Shown here: positions 22,990 to 33,839 of the stretch, in pieces
Layout: each line of letters opens with the position of its first letter
How positions within the stretch are numbered: position 1 is the stretch's first letter
Assembly: GCF_030272615.1 (NCBI RefSeq)
Contig: NC_081410.1
Location: 502,226,442 to 502,290,441 of the forward strand
From: Cryptomeria japonica
Lineage: Eukaryota > Streptophyta > Pinopsida > Cupressales > Cupressaceae
DNA: 64,000 nt
Reading direction: 5' to 3'
The notes under the pieces: model-generated
What the model saw: the letters and a program-made list of their open reading frames with translations, nothing else
The model's database searches: none
What the model was told of the DNA's origin: nothing
Position numbers and translations under genes: made by a program

Positions 22990-23603
22990 TCTGCTTACCA
23001 AGACATTCATCAACTTTTACATCTGCACTTTCCACTATATTTCTCAACCTCTTATTGTAACACTAGTAAACCTTACTATTAGTTGAATATCCCAAGAAGA
23101 TTCCTTCATCACATCTTGCATCAAACTTTCCTATATCCTCATCTCTTTTGATATGACATTTACATCCAAAAACTCTGAAATATCTAACTGTAGGAACATG
23201 ACCAAACCATAACTCATAAGGAGTCTTACCAGAATCACCTTTTATATGTACCCAGTTGAATGTATAAACAACAATACTAAAAACTTCCTTCCAAAATATT
23301 TGTGCAACATTTCCTTCAATCAACATCATTCTTGCAACATCCAAGATTTTTTTGGTCTTCCTTTCAACAACTCCATTCTGTTGAGGGGTTCTAGGGGAAG
23401 ATAACTGTCTTCTAATTCCATTCCTCTCATAGAATGTATCAAACTCATCGGACATGAATTATTCTCCTCTATCATATCTCAGACATTTCAGCTTCAATCC
23501 AGTCTCAATCTCCACCTTTGCTTTGAATATATTGAATTTTTCCAATGCATATGATTTTTCTTTTAGAAAAGTCACCCACATCATTCTTGAATAGTCATCA
23601 ATA
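22990..23603 (-). pseudogene. Copia-M integrase core
   Basis: The fragment begins in the IDDYSRMMWVTFL segment at 23603. It continues through CLRYDRGE, a TAA at about 23458 and SPRTPQQNGVVERK with the catalytic Glu kept. The DSGKTPYELWFGHVPTVRYF and DEGIFLGYSTNSKVY segments follow (within 23063-23455). The zinc finger and the first catalytic Asp lie beyond the truncation. Confidence 0.88.
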
Positions 23604-23681
23604 AGTTTAGATTAAGTTATTAAAGTAACAAAGGACCTAATTAGATAATTAAATAGGTGATTAACCTAATTACACTAGAAA
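23603..23681. repeat. Right terminal repeat of the insert, last piece
   Basis: It matches 6801-6882 (AAGTTTAG...TTAAG, AAAGGACCTAATTAGATAAT, TTAACCTAATTACACTA). It is immediately followed by the right ATTGAG target copy. Confidence 0.75.
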
Positions 23682-23687
23682 TTGAGA
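23682..23687. repeat. Right target-site duplication ATTGAG
   Basis: It matches 6493-6498. The gag frame of the host Copia resumes here as Ile-Glu-Lys-Val. Confidence 0.7.
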
Positions 23688-24010
23688 AAGTATTAAGGAG
23701 AGTGACTCCTAAATTTGATGGTGTAGTCTCTACAATCAAGATTAAGGATCTCACAAGTGTACAAATAGATTAACTAAATGAAATTTTATTAATTGGTCAA
23801 GAAAGAATGAAAAGTAATGAAGAAATATTAGAGAAAGGATTTTACTCTAATGAAAATATCAAAGGAAAAAGAAACACATTCTTCAAGAATCATAAAATAA
23901 AGGTGACTATAACCATAAAAATGAATATAAATGTGAATCTAGTCATTTTAAGGTAAAAATTCTAAGGAAGAAGGAGAAAATTTAGAGGAATATGAAGCGG
24001 AAGATGTAGA
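23682..24010 (+). pseudogene. Host Copia gag, C-terminal part
   Basis: IEKVLRRVTPKFDGVVSTIK opens this segment and continues with KDLTSVQID and a LIGQERMKSNEE-like helix. This is the standard continuation of the gag segment that breaks off at 6498. A stop (TAG/TAA region near 23770) and later frame changes mark decay. The expected zinc knuckle is not clearly readable. Confidence 0.78.
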
Positions 24011-24194
24011 AATATCGTATGTGACAATAATAAAAGGAGTGTCCAATGATTTTGTTGGAATATGTCATAATGTTGGAGTAACCAAGGTGAAATAAAAGGC
24101 AACAAAATTTCTCATAGTATTATTAGATATTAAAAAAAATATTCATTTCTTTCTTTAATATACATATTACTGAAAATAAGGTATCGTATACTAA

Positions 24195-24471
24195 TTATAG
24201 ATGTTTTTTGACATATGACATCTAATGAGCATTTATTTGTCAATCTGTTTATGTAAAGAATCAAAGCACAATGATATTAGGAAATAATAAATCTCATGGA
24301 AGAAAAAATATGGGTATTGTTGTCATTAGAATAGAATATGATGAGGTAAAGAATATTAGTGAAGCAATATTGGTCTTAACACTTAAAAAAAGTTTATTAT
24401 CTATTGGACAAATGTCAAAGAAAAAATATCAAGTGAGTTTTGATGAGAAAAAAATCATAACTAAGGGATAA
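24195..24471 (+). pseudogene. Host Copia protease and pre-integrase region
   Basis: HMTSNEHLFVNLFM near 24207 follows the position of the protease active site, whose Asp-Ser-Gly is no longer readable. LLSIGQMSKKKYQVSFDEKK near 24396 is the conserved segment before the pre-integrase domain. The frame is open from 24271 to 24471. Confidence 0.7.
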
Positions 24472-24552
24472 GTTAAAAACAAATGTCAGAGAAAAAATAT
24501 CAAGTGAGTTTTGATGAGAAAAAAATCATAACAAGGGATAAGTAAAAAATGA
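24411..24552. repeat. Direct tandem duplication, period 71 bp
   Basis: AATGTCAAAGAAAAAATATC at 24411 is repeated almost exactly from 24482 (AATGTCAGAG...), with small differences and a one-base loss. It duplicates the pre-integrase coding segment of the host Copia. Confidence 0.9.
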
Positions 24553-24859
24553 ATGTAGTTGTTGCAAGATAAAATAATTTAGGTGATAGGATTTTACCTT
24601 TTTATTCATGGAAACCTAGAATTAAGGTCTAGTGAAATTAATGAAAGTAAAATTTGGCTCCAAAGTTATGGTCAATGTAGTTTTAGTGGGATAATTTAAC
24701 TTTAAAGAGATTTTTTTTTTTTTTTAAGGTATACCTTTCATTGCCAATATAAAAGTGGTGTGTGGAGAACTTATTTTTGAAAAAAACCATAGGGTTAGCT
24801 TTGAAATTGGTAAATCTAGAAGAGATAAGTAATAGTTTGAGATAATATATACAAATTTG

Positions 24860-25480
24860 AGAGTTCTTGTGGAAACACCTTCTTTGAATAAATTTGAGTA
24901 TTTTTTAACAGAAATTGATGATTACTCAAAGAAAAATCTAGTACATTGTTTGATTGAAAAAATATAAGTGTTGGGCAAATTTGTATAATTGAGAGGATGT
25001 TTGAAAATGAAAGTGGTAAGTACATTAAAGTGGTAATATTAGATAATGTTGGTGATAAAAACAGTTTAATTTTTATATTTTTACTACACTACAAAGTAAA
25101 AAATATTTGTTGAAAGAAATAATAAGACAATTTTTGAAATGATGAGTATGATGAAAGAGAAAAATTTAGATAAAATCTATTTGGAAAAGGTAGTATGTAC
25201 AATCAAGGGAATCTTTTAAATAAAATATCAATAAAATTACTTGAAGGAATGACTCCTGAACAAGCATGGTTTGCGATTGAGCCAAATTTTGATCATTTGA
25301 GAGTATTTCGGTGTATTTATTGCACACACCTACGAAAAGAATAAAAGTATAAGTTATAAAATAAATGCCTAAAATATGTTTTCATTGGTTATGGATATGA
25401 AAATAAACCATATATTTATATGATCACATACAAAAAAGGCTTGCGATAAGTAGTGGTGTGTTATTTAATGAAGCAATATG
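24860..25480 (+). pseudogene. Host Copia integrase
   Basis: FEYFLTEIDDYSKKN near 24896 and MTPEQAWFAIEPNFDHLRVF near 25249 are conserved integrase-core segments. KYVFIGYGYENKPY near 25373 follows in the usual place. The catalytic Asp and Glu motifs between them are too decayed to read with certainty. Confidence 0.75.
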
Positions 25481-25671
25481 ATATGCCAAATAAAATGAAA
25501 CAAAGATAAATAAATAGTGATTGATCAAGTTGGAGAGGAGGCAAAAAAAAAGACAATGAACTTGATTCATTCATTGTAGGAATGAGAAAGTATTAAAAAT
25601 ATCAAAGAGCATAAAAGAATCATCTATCAAGTCTAATGTTGGATTCAAGTTTTGAGAAACGACAACAATGA

Positions 25672-25689
25672 AACAAGAAAAAATGAATT
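25672..25689. repeat. LINE target-site duplication, left copy
   Basis: AACAAGAAAAAATGAATT recurs at 28361-28379 with one extra A. An 18-19 bp duplication of variable length is typical of LINE insertion. Confidence 0.88.
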
Positions 25690-25714
25690 GGAAGATTCAA
25701 CTAATCTTTTTCTT

Positions 25715-26416
25715 GTGTGGGTAAGGTTGCCTTATCTTCGCCTTCATTTCAGTGTATTGAAGCTTATTAGGTTATAGGAAATACTTTAGGTAGATTATTG
25801 GAGGTGGAATCTATGACCAACATCTTTGGCCACACTTCATTTGCTCGCATTCTAGTTGAAGTAGATATTTAAAAATCTCTACTTGGAGAAGTAATTAAAC
25901 AACTTAATCATAGATATTGGTGTCAATTAGTTGACTATGAGGAGATCGCCTTTTATTGTAGGCTATGCTTTTCTACTAGGTATATGACTTTTGATTGCTC
26001 TCATAGTTCTCACAAGCAGTTTTTCTCAACTTGGTGGAAGAATGTTGTCTTTGAGCATTTACTCTTTTTCCTAATGTTGCCTTTGAGGATGATGATGTTT
26101 CAGAGAATTCAAAACCACCCACTGTAGCTTCTTCTCCTCTTGATTTTTTTGAGGTGATGTTGGATTTGGATCATCTTGATCCAATTTATTCTTATCTTAC
26201 CCATCCTACTAATTCCTTACCTACTGGATTTATTTGTGAATCCAAATGCTCTTTTGATGATAAAATGAGTGGTGTTGGATCTATTGTCTTTCTACTTGAT
26301 GTTGTCAAAGATTTCGATGTTGATTCTACTAAAACTATTGTTGTCCCTATTACTATTATTTCTAGTAATAATAATGTGTTCCCTAGTATTTCTAATCCAC
26401 CATTTTTTGTGGGTTA
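25715..26416 (+). pseudogene. LINE ORF1 fragment with zinc-knuckle region
   Basis: VRLPYLRLHFS near 25726, ARILVEVDI near 25850 and WCQLVDYEEIAFYCRLC near 25919 match the DUF4283-plus-zinc-knuckle region of plant L1-type ORF1. The knuckle reads C-x2-C, then Arg in place of His (CLCFSTRYMTFDC context), so it is probably defective. A Ser/Thr-rich tail follows, open at 26154-26416. The protein would coat LINE RNA. Confidence 0.7.
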
Positions 26417-27490
26417 GTGTTGTTATAATTGTCATAGTGGATTTACCTAGATAGTTTTTCAATGTAAGAAGAAGTATCCCACTATCAAGTCTTCTTAGAC
26501 TAGAATGTTAGATAACTAGTCTCAAAGCTCTAATTCAAAATAGGATGTTACTTGTTTGGCTCGAGCTATGTTGTTTGACTAGTTACCCTATTTTACAATC
26601 TATGTAACTATTTTTCTTCCAGTTTTGGTATTTGATGGTTTGTGCTAGATCAATAATGGTTTCAGGCCTACCTATTTCATATCACGAATGGCGATGGCGA
26701 GTGGGAGTGGGAGAAGGTCTGTGGCTAGGGTTTTAGTAGTGGAGGAGGAAGACTCTGAGTGAGGCAAAGACAATGGGCAGGGGGATGATTACCCCCCTTT
26801 CCCTTCCATTCATTCTTTGTTCCCACCCTAGATCACCTGCTTTAGCCTTTGTGCTTACTTTGTGGATTAGGGATTCTAGTTCTTTGAGGGGTTTTTGGAC
26901 GATGGGTTTGGAAGGGGTGTGGCGAAGATGGAAGGTCTGTTATTGGGTGCATTTAGGGTTGTTGGGTCTGGCATGTGTGCTATTGAGAAGACCCCTATCC
27001 CTAGTATCTAGGTATGTTTTCTGCGGGTGCCTTTGGAGATCTGTTTTGTGGCAGGTTTGGGGTCAGATGTTTTGCCCTCTCATGTTGTCTACAGCTCGCT
27101 TTGGGGGCTCTATGATTTCATTCATAGCTTGGTGCAGAGGTTGTTTCGACCTCTTTGTTTTATGAGGGTTTTGTGAGTAGTCGTTGGCTCTTTGTGTGAG
27201 CAGCCCTTTGGTCTTCTTTTGAAATATTACTTGATGGGTTTTTTCAGTTGATCTATTGCCCCGGTTTCCTGGTGTTTTCTATGTGATGGGTTTCTCTCCT
27301 ATAGAGGTGGAGAGGTTGTTGTTGTGCTGGATGGTGAGAGGTGTTTGCAAGCTCTTAGGTTTCTTTCCTCATTTTCTTATCGAGGTGACCCCTTCTACTA
27401 TTGAGGTGGAGACTAGGTTTGGAGGAGTGATCTGGGCCTTACTGGCTATGTTTGGACTTTCGGGGTTGCTGGTCTATTGTCATCTATTTC

Positions 27491-27545
27491 CTATTGAGGT
27501 GGATCTCTCTTCTATTGAGGTTGATCTCTCTTCTATTGAGGTGAA
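27491..27545. repeat. 21-bp tandem repeat in the LINE 3' region
   Basis: CTATTGAGGTKGATCTCTCTT starts at 27491 and 27512, and a partial copy starts at 27533. Related TATTGAGGTGGA words occur at 27300 and 27400. In one frame it reads Ser-Ile-Glu-Val-Asp-Leu-Ser repeats, which I do not take as a gene. Confidence 0.8.
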
Positions 27546-28360
27546 GAGATGGGATGAAGAAGTTATTCGACTGCTACTGTCTAGTTGCTGGTGAGGTTGC
27601 CCTATTTTCTCTCTCTTTTGTTGCTTCACAGAATGGTCTGGGTTTTTCAAATCCTAGCTAGCTAGTTTATTTTTTGGTTTGAGGGAGATAGTATAAACCC
27701 TCTTGGTTCTTTTTGCTTAAGGTCCTAGGGGCTTTCTCTAAGCCCATTTGTTCCTTTAGGTTGTGGGTTCCTTGTTAAACCCATAGGCTAGTTGGATGCT
27801 AGTAGTTTTCAAAGGCCCAACTTGGCTAGCTTTTATTTTTAGTTAGGATCAGGTTTTGATTTTGGCGCCCTGTGGACTCCATTTTAGGTTAAGGGAGCCT
27901 AGGAAAACCCTTCTTTGGTTGGCGGATCTTGTAGAAACCCTATGTTTCTAGTTTTGGGAGCTAGTTTAAAATCTGGTTTGAAGGTTAGGGTAGCCTTTCA
28001 AAACCCCATGTGTCCAGATTGTAATTGTATATCTATCTGTTGCAATCGGGTGTCTTTGAAGGTGATGGGTGCCCAGAATCACCCATGGTATCAGTTGAAG
28101 GTTAAGGGAGCCTTAGTAAAACCCTTGCACATGTTATTTAGTCTGGGTTTTTTCCAGCCTTGGCTGGGTTTGGGCTGCTGGTATTTCATTTTGATTATTC
28201 TTTTGTGGCAGTGTTGGTTTGTGGGTTCCAGATCCTGGTAAAATTTGAGGGTTTTAGTCCCTTCAAAACCTATTGTAAGGGGTTTTGGGTCCCCTCAAAA
28301 CCTATTTATGCTTAATAAAAAATAATGGTTTCGGGCCCTTCCTCAATTATTTTAATCAAA

Positions 28361-28379
28361 AACAAGAAAAAAATGAATT
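28361..28379. repeat. LINE target-site duplication, right copy
   Basis: It matches 25672-25689 apart from one extra A in the A-run. The Copia sequence resumes directly after it. Confidence 0.88.
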
Positions 28380-28399
28380 ATGCATTGATAATTCAAATC

Positions 28400-29180
28400 A
28401 TGAAAAATAATGATCCATAAATATTTGAAGATGCTCAAGAAAAATATGAGTCGATTAAAGAAATGAATAGTAAAATAGAAATGATTAAAAGGAATGACAC
28501 ACAAGATTTTCTTTAGCTACTTCCTAGTATGGAAATTGTAGGTACAAGGTGGGTGAAATCAATGGAAGCATTAATAATTATAAGGCTAGACTAGTGGGAA
28601 AATGGTATACTCAATAGGAAGGTATTGATTATAATAAAATATTTTTACCTACAACACAAATGGGCACTAACAAATTGATTTGTCTTTTGGCGACTAAACA
28701 AAGTAAGACAATTTATCAAATGAATGTACAAAGTTTCTTTTTAAGTAGATATATTGATGAGGAAGTGTATGTTACACAACATAGAGGTTTTTAAGTACCA
28801 TTTAAAGAACATTATATTTATAGATTAAAGAATACCTTGAATGGTCTTAAGTAGGCATGAAGAGCATGGTGTTCAATGATAGACTTGGACCTCCATCATA
28901 AAGGTATTTTAAGAAGCTAGTAGAATCCAAATATTTATATTAGGATCTAAATTAAGGATATTTTCATCTTAGTTATTTATGTTGATAATCTTATCTATAT
29001 ATTGAAAATAATACTATTTTATTTTAATATTTAGGAACTCCGATTCTTGAATTTGAAATTACATATTTAGGATAGATGTGCTACTTTATTGGTATAAAAG
29101 TATGATAAATTCAAGATGAAATGTTCATTTCTCAAAAAAATATGATTTGGATATCCTACAAAAATTAATGATGAAGAGTT
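28400..29180 (+). pseudogene. Host Copia reverse transcriptase
   Basis: Fragments in order: GTRWVKS near 28543, a KARLVGKWYTQ-like stretch near 28590, EGIDYNKIFLPTTQ near 28620, IYQMNVQSFFLS near 28710, EEVYVTQHRGF near 28760, and YVDNLIY near 28978. The last is the polymerase box with its second Asp changed to Asn. It matches RVT_2. Stops and frame changes are frequent, more so than in Copia-A, fitting an older insertion. Confidence 0.8.
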
Positions 29181-29359
29181 GTAAACAAGTTGCAACCCCC
29201 ATTTAAGTTGGATTTATGTTATCTACTCAGATGTGTCAAATATAATGGACCCCATTTTATACAATAAATTGATTGGAAGTTTCATATGCTTAACTAGTAA
29301 TCGCACATTAATCACATATTATAACCTTGGTATCCACTTTCATGTTAGAACCTAAGAAC

Positions 29360-29850
29360 ACACAGTATAGTGCAACTAAAAGGATTCTCATATCTATGAA
29401 AGGGAATTTGACTTATGGTCTCAAACTTTAACATTTAGAGGATAGAAAGTTGGTTGGATATATAAACTTAAACAAGGTAAGTTCCATAGATGTTGAAACT
29501 CTACCTCTGGCAATATTTTCCTTTTAAGTCCAAGAAACAACGAACTATATCACTTTTTACAGTATAGATAAGAGTATAAAGCTACAACATCAGTAACTTG
29601 CCAAACATTGTGATTGATAAGAATACTAGAGGATTTACAAAACATTCAAAATAGACCTGTGTTGTTATACTATGACCAAAATAGTGTTAAAACATACAAA
29701 AATGAATCTAGTGTTTTATAGTATGACTAAGCTCATTGAGTTTCAACACCACTATATCAAGCAATTGGCTCAAAAAGGATTGAATTGAGATTATGTACTA
29801 TAATATACAAGATCAAATTGTAGATATCTTCACAAAGCCTCTAGCTTATG
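29360..29850 (+). pseudogene. Host Copia RNase H end
   Basis: KRILISMKGNLTYGL near 29378 corresponds to the KGTLNYGL segment of Copia. DQIVDIFTKPLAYERF near 29811 is the conserved polyprotein end. Segments between are badly decayed. Confidence 0.75.
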
Positions 29851-29879
29851 AAAGGTTTTGAAACTCAAATATACTTTTC

Positions 29880-31610
29880 ATGTTCTTCTCAGTGGTCATT
29901 ATGGGGAGAAAGATGGTAATAATGTGGATTAGATTAACTATTATTGATTTTATTATCAATTATAAATAATGTAGTCTTTTGTTATAAGTATTATAGTTTG
30001 ATTATTGGTAAACATGGTTGTGTGCTATATTGTCACCTAATTTTTGAAATGTCATTTGATAGATGTCTTACCTCTTATTTTATAAAGACACTTTCAGACT
30101 TTTGCATATTTACTTGTTTTGTGATTAGTAGATTACCATTACTATATTATATTATTTGCCTTCAAAAGCATATTCTTCTACCAATAACCATTGACTTAAA
30201 AAAAATTTATTAATTTATTCATACAACTTTCATTCATACTTTTAATAATAAGAGATTACAAAATTAATCTAAAGAGACTTTTTGCTCAATAGAAATCTTC
30301 AAAAGTATATTTTATCAAAATTGTCAACTCTTCCCATAACACTAATTTCGTAATTGGGTAGAATGTGCAAGTCCTATCAACTTAATAGTTCACACGATTA
30401 ATAGATTTTAAAGTGAACAAAGCTCTAATTGTCTTTTACTTTTCATTCGTATTTCCGGATTTTAAGCTGAGAAGCATGTTTGCTTATAGAACCATTTTAG
30501 TTGACCTTTTTCTCCAAGTTAAATATTTAGAGTTCATAGCAAATTTAGCTACTTCCAAACAGGGAGAATGTCAAGTTGCCATGTTAACAACTAAGCTTAA
30601 GCCATTTTAAAATTTCATTGCCCACTTATATTTTCCTAGTCCACTTATCCTATCGTCAAACCTATGTTTGCTGTGCTCTTCTTTTAGAAAATGGTGATCA
30701 ACTCTTTAAGATCAATTAATGTCCAAAAACCTATTTCATGAAATTTTGTCCACAACCACCATTTGCTGATGCAAATTTTCTAGAGGGAGCTGAGCTAGCA
30801 CTCGGTTTCCCAACACCCAAATAATCATGGAAGAGAATGTAGGCACTGTGGGGATAGTAGTAGCCATTGCTATAGGAGGAAGACTGAAGGTGCATAGAAA
30901 GAAGCGAAGGAGAGTAGAGTATAAAGGTTTATAAATACCCAAAAGATTTCATAATCTTTACCTTTCATTATAAAAGAGTTTTTTTTTTACTTAGAAGAAA
31001 TATATTTTTTACTTTAAGAATTATTTTACTTTATACATATTATTTATTTTGTTTATCTCACCTATTAATAATTCATTTTGAATTATATCTATAATATCGT
31101 GGTTAGAAAATTCATGATTATGAAGAAATTATTCAAACATTAGCATATTAAAGTTGATAATTTTATGATTTACAGTTTACAAAATATATATTTATGTCAT
31201 CTAATTCATAAATTTTAAAATATAAAATATATAAAGATATACAAATTAGTGATAAGAAATCTTTAGTTTTAATAAAAGTAAAATATTCCAATACTAACAT
31301 AAGGAAGTTGGTTATATGTATAAACATTCTAGTCGATCTAATTAATCTCGAGCTAAGAAAAGCTCCCTATGAACTAGTAATTTAGTTAGTCGAGCTATGC
31401 TCTTGAATTTTGCTTGGCATGAAAATTTTCTGATATCAATGAGTAGAGCTCTCTCTTGGTTAGTAGGTTTCCCATTAGTTGGTTGAGCTATCCTCCCACA
31501 TTTTGTTAGGTGTAGGAATTTTATGAAATCACTATCCATGTATATGTCCATGTATCTATTTACTTCTATATTAATATATAATTACGCCTAGTGTGTTTTA
31601 CCAAAAAAAA
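29880..31610. other. AT-rich stretch without a recognised gene
   Basis: T-rich then AT-rich sequence follows the host Copia. A purine-rich GGGGAGAAAGATGG at 29911 could be the remains of its polypurine tract. Short open frames at 29944-30213, 30413-30610, 30736-30942 and 31342-31551 show no family motif. Confidence 0.5.
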
Positions 31611-33587
31611 ATGTTGACAACTATTGATGAAATTTATGTCAACCTTTGCCCTGAAAATTACTGATCTGACATCAACCTTCACTAGCTAAAAACTTGCAAC
31701 CAACCCCTAATAGAGCCCTAAAACCCTAAAACCTAAGGTTTAATAAATTTTAATCCTCTTCGAGCTCTAAATTTCTATTTTTGTGTTGATTGGCCCAGGC
31801 GGTCAAATTACTTAACATCCACCGGCCAAAGGCAAAGGGGCCTTAGTTCATAACAGGATTGGTTTCCTTTTTCTCCCCTTACCGGAAAGCAAGGCTTCAT
31901 GGCTTTCACCATTTCACGAAGTGGGGGACTTATTATTTTGTTCCCCCTGGCAAAAGACTTGCATTTCATTGTTTCGCAAGAGATTCAAGGAATATTCCAT
32001 TCCCCCTCATGAAAAGGTGAAATCTCCTTTTGGGCAAAGGATTTTTAAGGTCAGATAGCTTTGCAGTTTCACGAAGACATAAAGGATTGGTGAGGCCCTG
32101 CCTGCGCAAGTGCAAAATGCAATAGTGGTATCAAGTGGTTGTCATTATTTTGGAGTGGTCTTAATCTCTAGTGGGACCCATCTAGTGAAATGGTGAAACC
32201 TATGTTGCGGCCAAGTCTTGCTGAGATATAGTCCATGGTGGGACCTACATGCCACATCACAGTGAGGCCCAATTACACAAGGATTTTGGTGCTTCACAAC
32301 GATGCAGTACAAAGAAGATTTCAAAGCTGTGAAATGGTGATTGCCTTTGCCATTTTGTGAAAACTTATGGCAGCAACTTTTCAAACTCTACAAAGAAGCA
32401 ATAGGGATGGTGGGTCCAACCCGATACGTGGCCTCCTTGTGACCATTAGATTTTCATAAAGAGGCCAATCATCGACCATTTTTTAAAGTTCTATTAAGCC
32501 CTTTGGAAGGCTATGTGGTACAATCCAGAGTGTTCATCTTCGCATGACCTCCATGATCAAATGACTAGAATTGAAATTTGTAGGTGCAATGTAATTTTAA
32601 ATGCTCTATTCAATGGTCGATTGCAGACCTAGTTGATGGCCGATATCTGATCGGATTTCGATCCAACTGCTGGGTTTATTTGCCTTAACTTTAGAAGTGA
32701 CCTTGAGGATGATTTTTGGATGCCACCCATGGCTCTTTAATGAAAAATAAATACTTTAATACTCTGCAAGTGCACTAAACACATCTTGTGTGAAGATTTC
32801 CTCTTATCTGTAGATATTTTATTTCTTCCCAGATGGAGGATATTTTCATACTATAATGCGTGCAATCACATCAACTTGTTGATTTGATCCTCCTTTTGAT
32901 ATTTTATAACCTAACCCTAGTAGGGTTAGGGTTTCTTAACTGTAATTCAAATTGAGTTATGCCTGAACTATAAAGGCAATTTTGTAACCCTGTTACAGGG
33001 ATCTTCTTTCTTTCTTTTGCAGAAAACTTATGCTTCTCTGGATTTATAAAAAAAAATTGCCTTTACATGAATAGAATTACTTCTCTTGCCTTATTTCAGT
33101 TCTTATAATTTGTGTAATTCCATTACCTCCTTATATGAATCCATCTTCTTTTGTTTCCTTTGCATAGTGATTGTTTTGATCCCTCTTTGAATGTCATATG
33201 TGGACTAATTTTAGTTCCTCTTGTCATCTTGCAAGAATTCCAACCTTCACTCTTTCTTAGGTCACTAATTTGGATAGAATTTTGTGCATACTTGGGGTAA
33301 TTTTATTAGTGTTGTGTGTAGTTATAGGCAGGAAGATCAAATTTCAATCTAGGTGTAAACCTTATTCCCTTTCAAGCATTCCTTCTTCCCCTTTCCCCCC
33401 TCAAATAAATACACTAGATTTATTAGTGTTGGGTTAGACCAACACTTGCACTCAGATTAGAAAGGTTCAGTTGACTGTCTCCGGAGACTTAGTCTCACAT
33501 TATGCAAGATCCCACAATTGGAGGCTATTTTGATCTGTCACATGGTTGATGAGCTTGAGAGTTCATTAAGGGTGCACACTTTTGTGG
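31611..33587 (+). repeat. 5' LTR of Gypsy-G
   Basis: It starts TGTTGACAACTATTGATG. Segments recur in the 3' LTR, such as TTGCAACCAACCCCTAATAG (31687 and 37709), TGGTGGGTCCAACCCGATA-like words (32409 and 51309), AACCCTAGTAGGGTTAGGG (32911 and 51811) and ACACTTGCACTCAGATTAG (33441 and 52319). Similarity ends at GTGCACACTTTTGTGGCAA. The LTR could extend to the primer-site-like motif at 33720 if the right copy has lost its end. Confidence 0.82.
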
Positions 33588-33690
33588 CAATAGTTTGTAA
33601 GCATTTAAAGAAAGATTCATACACTAGACAACATTTTTGTGGCAACATTTTGTAAGAATTTCAAGAAAGATTCATACACTAGAAAATTTC
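33582..33690. repeat. Short direct duplication of about 53 bp
   Basis: GTGGCAA..TTTGTAAG, then AAAGATTCATACACTAGA, occurs twice in succession (about 33580 and 33633) just before the gag leader. Confidence 0.75.
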
Positions 33691-33719
33691 ATTTCAAGCC
33701 ACCGATCATACCATAGTTT

Positions 33720-33738
33720 TTGGCACACCCAGTGGGAC
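33720..33738 (+). other. Primer-site-like motif of Gypsy-G
   Basis: TTGGCACACCCAGTGGGAC resembles the TGGCGC...AGTGGG motif found after the 5' LTR of many plant Gypsy elements. The tRNA is not identified here. Confidence 0.5.
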
Positions 33739-33839
33739 ACATATTTCAACTTCTTGCTAAGGATTCAATTATTCTCTTAGAAATTTAGCCTTTTGAGGCA
33801 ATCAATAAAAGCACTTGGTGATGACCAACTGTCGCTTTC

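Larger units (their letters stand above)
19601..23603 (-). mobile_element. 'Copia-M': 5'-truncated minus-strand Copia retrotransposon
   Basis: Read on the minus strand the order is integrase core (from IDDYSRMM), reverse transcriptase, RNase H, polypurine tract, 3' LTR (20862 down to 19601). The 5' LTR, gag, protease and integrase N-terminus are missing. It interrupts the right terminal repeat of the 17.2-kb insert, and about 215 bp of that repeat are gone. One deletion therefore probably removed the 5' part of Copia-M together with the adjoining repeat. A TAA shared at the junction (about 23602-23604) is possible microhomology. Confidence 0.88.
6499..23681. mobile_element. 17.2-kb composite insert in Copia gag (LARD-like)
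   Basis: The insert splits one Copia gag frame and is bounded by ATTGAG repeats. Its first about 380 bp (6499-6882) recur at its end in two pieces (19513-19594 and 23603-23681), as LTRs would. Its own interior (6883-10250 and 18916-19512) shows no gag or pol, so it resembles a large retrotransposon derivative (LARD). I do not see a clean primer site after the first repeat or a polypurine tract before the second, so the class is uncertain. It carries a terminal-inverted-repeat element, Copia-A, NA-3 and Copia-M as nested insertions. Confidence 0.6.
25690..28360 (+). mobile_element. Truncated LINE inserted in the host Copia pol
   Basis: The 2.67-kb insert starts inside an L1-type ORF1 and ends in an A-rich tail (TTTTAATCAAAAAC), flanked by an 18-19 bp TSD. 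Plant LINE ORF1 features are visible at 25715-26020. No endonuclease or reverse transcriptase motif was found downstream, although about 1.9 kb remain, so ORF2 is deleted or was never present. The 3' region repeats a GGTTTTGGGTCCCCTCAAAA word and has a 21-bp tandem repeat (27491-27545). Confidence 0.82.

Noticed and set aside
26773-28241. Open frames in the LINE 3' region as genes
   Set aside because: G/T-rich low-complexity frames with a 21-bp repeat, no domain, and lying inside an element with its own flanking duplication.
31715-31740. Interstitial telomere repeat
   Set aside because: Only about two imperfect CCCTAAAA words, and the same sequence is part of the Gypsy-G LTR (also at 37730).
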